Source of the DNA: Cytophagales bacterium
GTDB lineage: Bacteria > Bacteroidota > Bacteroidia > Cytophagales > JAHDFW01
Direction of reading: 5' to 3'
DNA length: 32,329 bases
Assembly (NCBI GenBank): GCA_020627945.1
Contig: JAHDFW010000022.1
Span: 1-32,329, forward strand
Shown here: positions 32,251 to 32,329 of the stretch, piece after piece
How positions within the stretch are numbered: position 1 is the first letter of the stretch
Layout: every line of letters starts with the position of its first letter
Program-made: the position numbers and the translations under genes
The notes under the pieces: generated by a model
Databases searched by the model: none
What the model was told of the DNA's origin: nothing
Seen by the model: only the letters and a program-made list of their open reading frames with translations

Positions 32251-32278
32251 AAACCCTGACTTAATCGTCGGGGTTTTT
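32251..32278. terminator. Terminator after menB (possibly two-way)
   Basis: AAACCCTGAC (32251-32260) pairs with GTCGGGGTTT (32267-32276), ten base pairs with one G-U, loop TTAATC, then T to 32278. It lies 31 bases after the menB stop codon and 4 bases before the stop codon of the minus-strand gene, so it may serve both. Confidence 0.85.
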
Positions 32279-32281
32279 CAT

Positions 32282-32329
32282 TTATTCAGCAACCTTTTCT
32301 CCTTTAATTTTTCTTTTCCAAAACCATAC
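32282..32329 (-). CDS. 3' end of a minus-strand gene (partial)
   Basis: The last 15 codons of a gene whose rest lies beyond the window; the translation is VWFWKRKIKGEKVAE followed by TAA. The aromatic then basic sequence fits the cytoplasmic end of a membrane protein, but it is too short to name. Confidence 0.45.
   Translation of the reverse strand, partial: VWFWKRKIKGEKVAE

Overview
The window looks like chromosomal DNA of a member of Bacteroidota, most likely a Flavobacteriales-type marine or aquatic bacterium. The reasons are the AT-rich composition, several promoters of the Bacteroidetes type (TTG, about 19-20 bases, TAnnTTTG), many secreted proteins and lipoproteins with short signal peptides, the menaquinone genes menD-menB, and families typical of the phylum: DUF1987/SiaC, LuxC-like acyl-CoA reductase, a CCG-domain Fe-S protein, OmpA/TPR lipoproteins and a degenerate amidohydrolase. 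The exact genus is not resolved. No rRNA, tRNA, CRISPR array, complete transposase or recognisable defence island was seen.

Layout. Positions 1-141 hold two facing arrays of 7-base repeats that run into the stop codon of an NdpA/YejK-type nucleoid protein gene (minus strand). It is followed by the helicase gene hrpB (minus), a siaC-like gene with a promoter that predicts a leaderless mRNA, accA, and a metallo-beta-lactamase-fold hydrolase (plus). A lipoprotein/outer-membrane-protein pair ends at a strong two-way terminator. Then come two minus-strand genes (conserved unknown, amidohydrolase lacking its metal ligands), an 8Fe ferredoxin gene, and the divergent pair luxC-like reductase and AtoE-type fatty-acid transporter. 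Next is a run of secreted proteins (unknown, BNR/sialidase-like, Kelch-like lipoprotein) at 13.5-18.1 kb.

The region 18.2-20.6 kb is the most unusual. An Rrf2-family iron-sulfur regulator and a small three-helix membrane protein each have a nearly identical GGA-N8-TCC dyad upstream, which suggests one small regulon. Just after it lie a small lipoprotein, a 67-codon fragment of the 3' end of a SpoIIE-type phosphatase gene, a lysine-rich coiled-coil ORF, and a 144-bp element with 22-bp imperfect terminal inverted repeats (MITE-like). This looks like a rearrangement scar.

From 20.5 kb the content is mostly metabolic or envelope: thiolase, a lipoprotein/NlpC-like secreted group, a LutA-like CCG protein, an XRE regulator overlapping a DUF481 outer-membrane protein with a histidine- and acid-rich tail, a large OmpA-TPR lipoprotein, and an operon of a coiled-coil membrane protein with menD and menB. 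The last 48 bases hold the 3' end of another minus-strand gene.

All functional calls come from motifs and family knowledge read by eye; no database search was made. No clear new defence or mobile system is visible. The best candidates for something undescribed are the Rrf2 mini-regulon, the XRE/DUF481 overlap with its metal-binding-like tail, and the MITE-like element with the phosphatase remnant.
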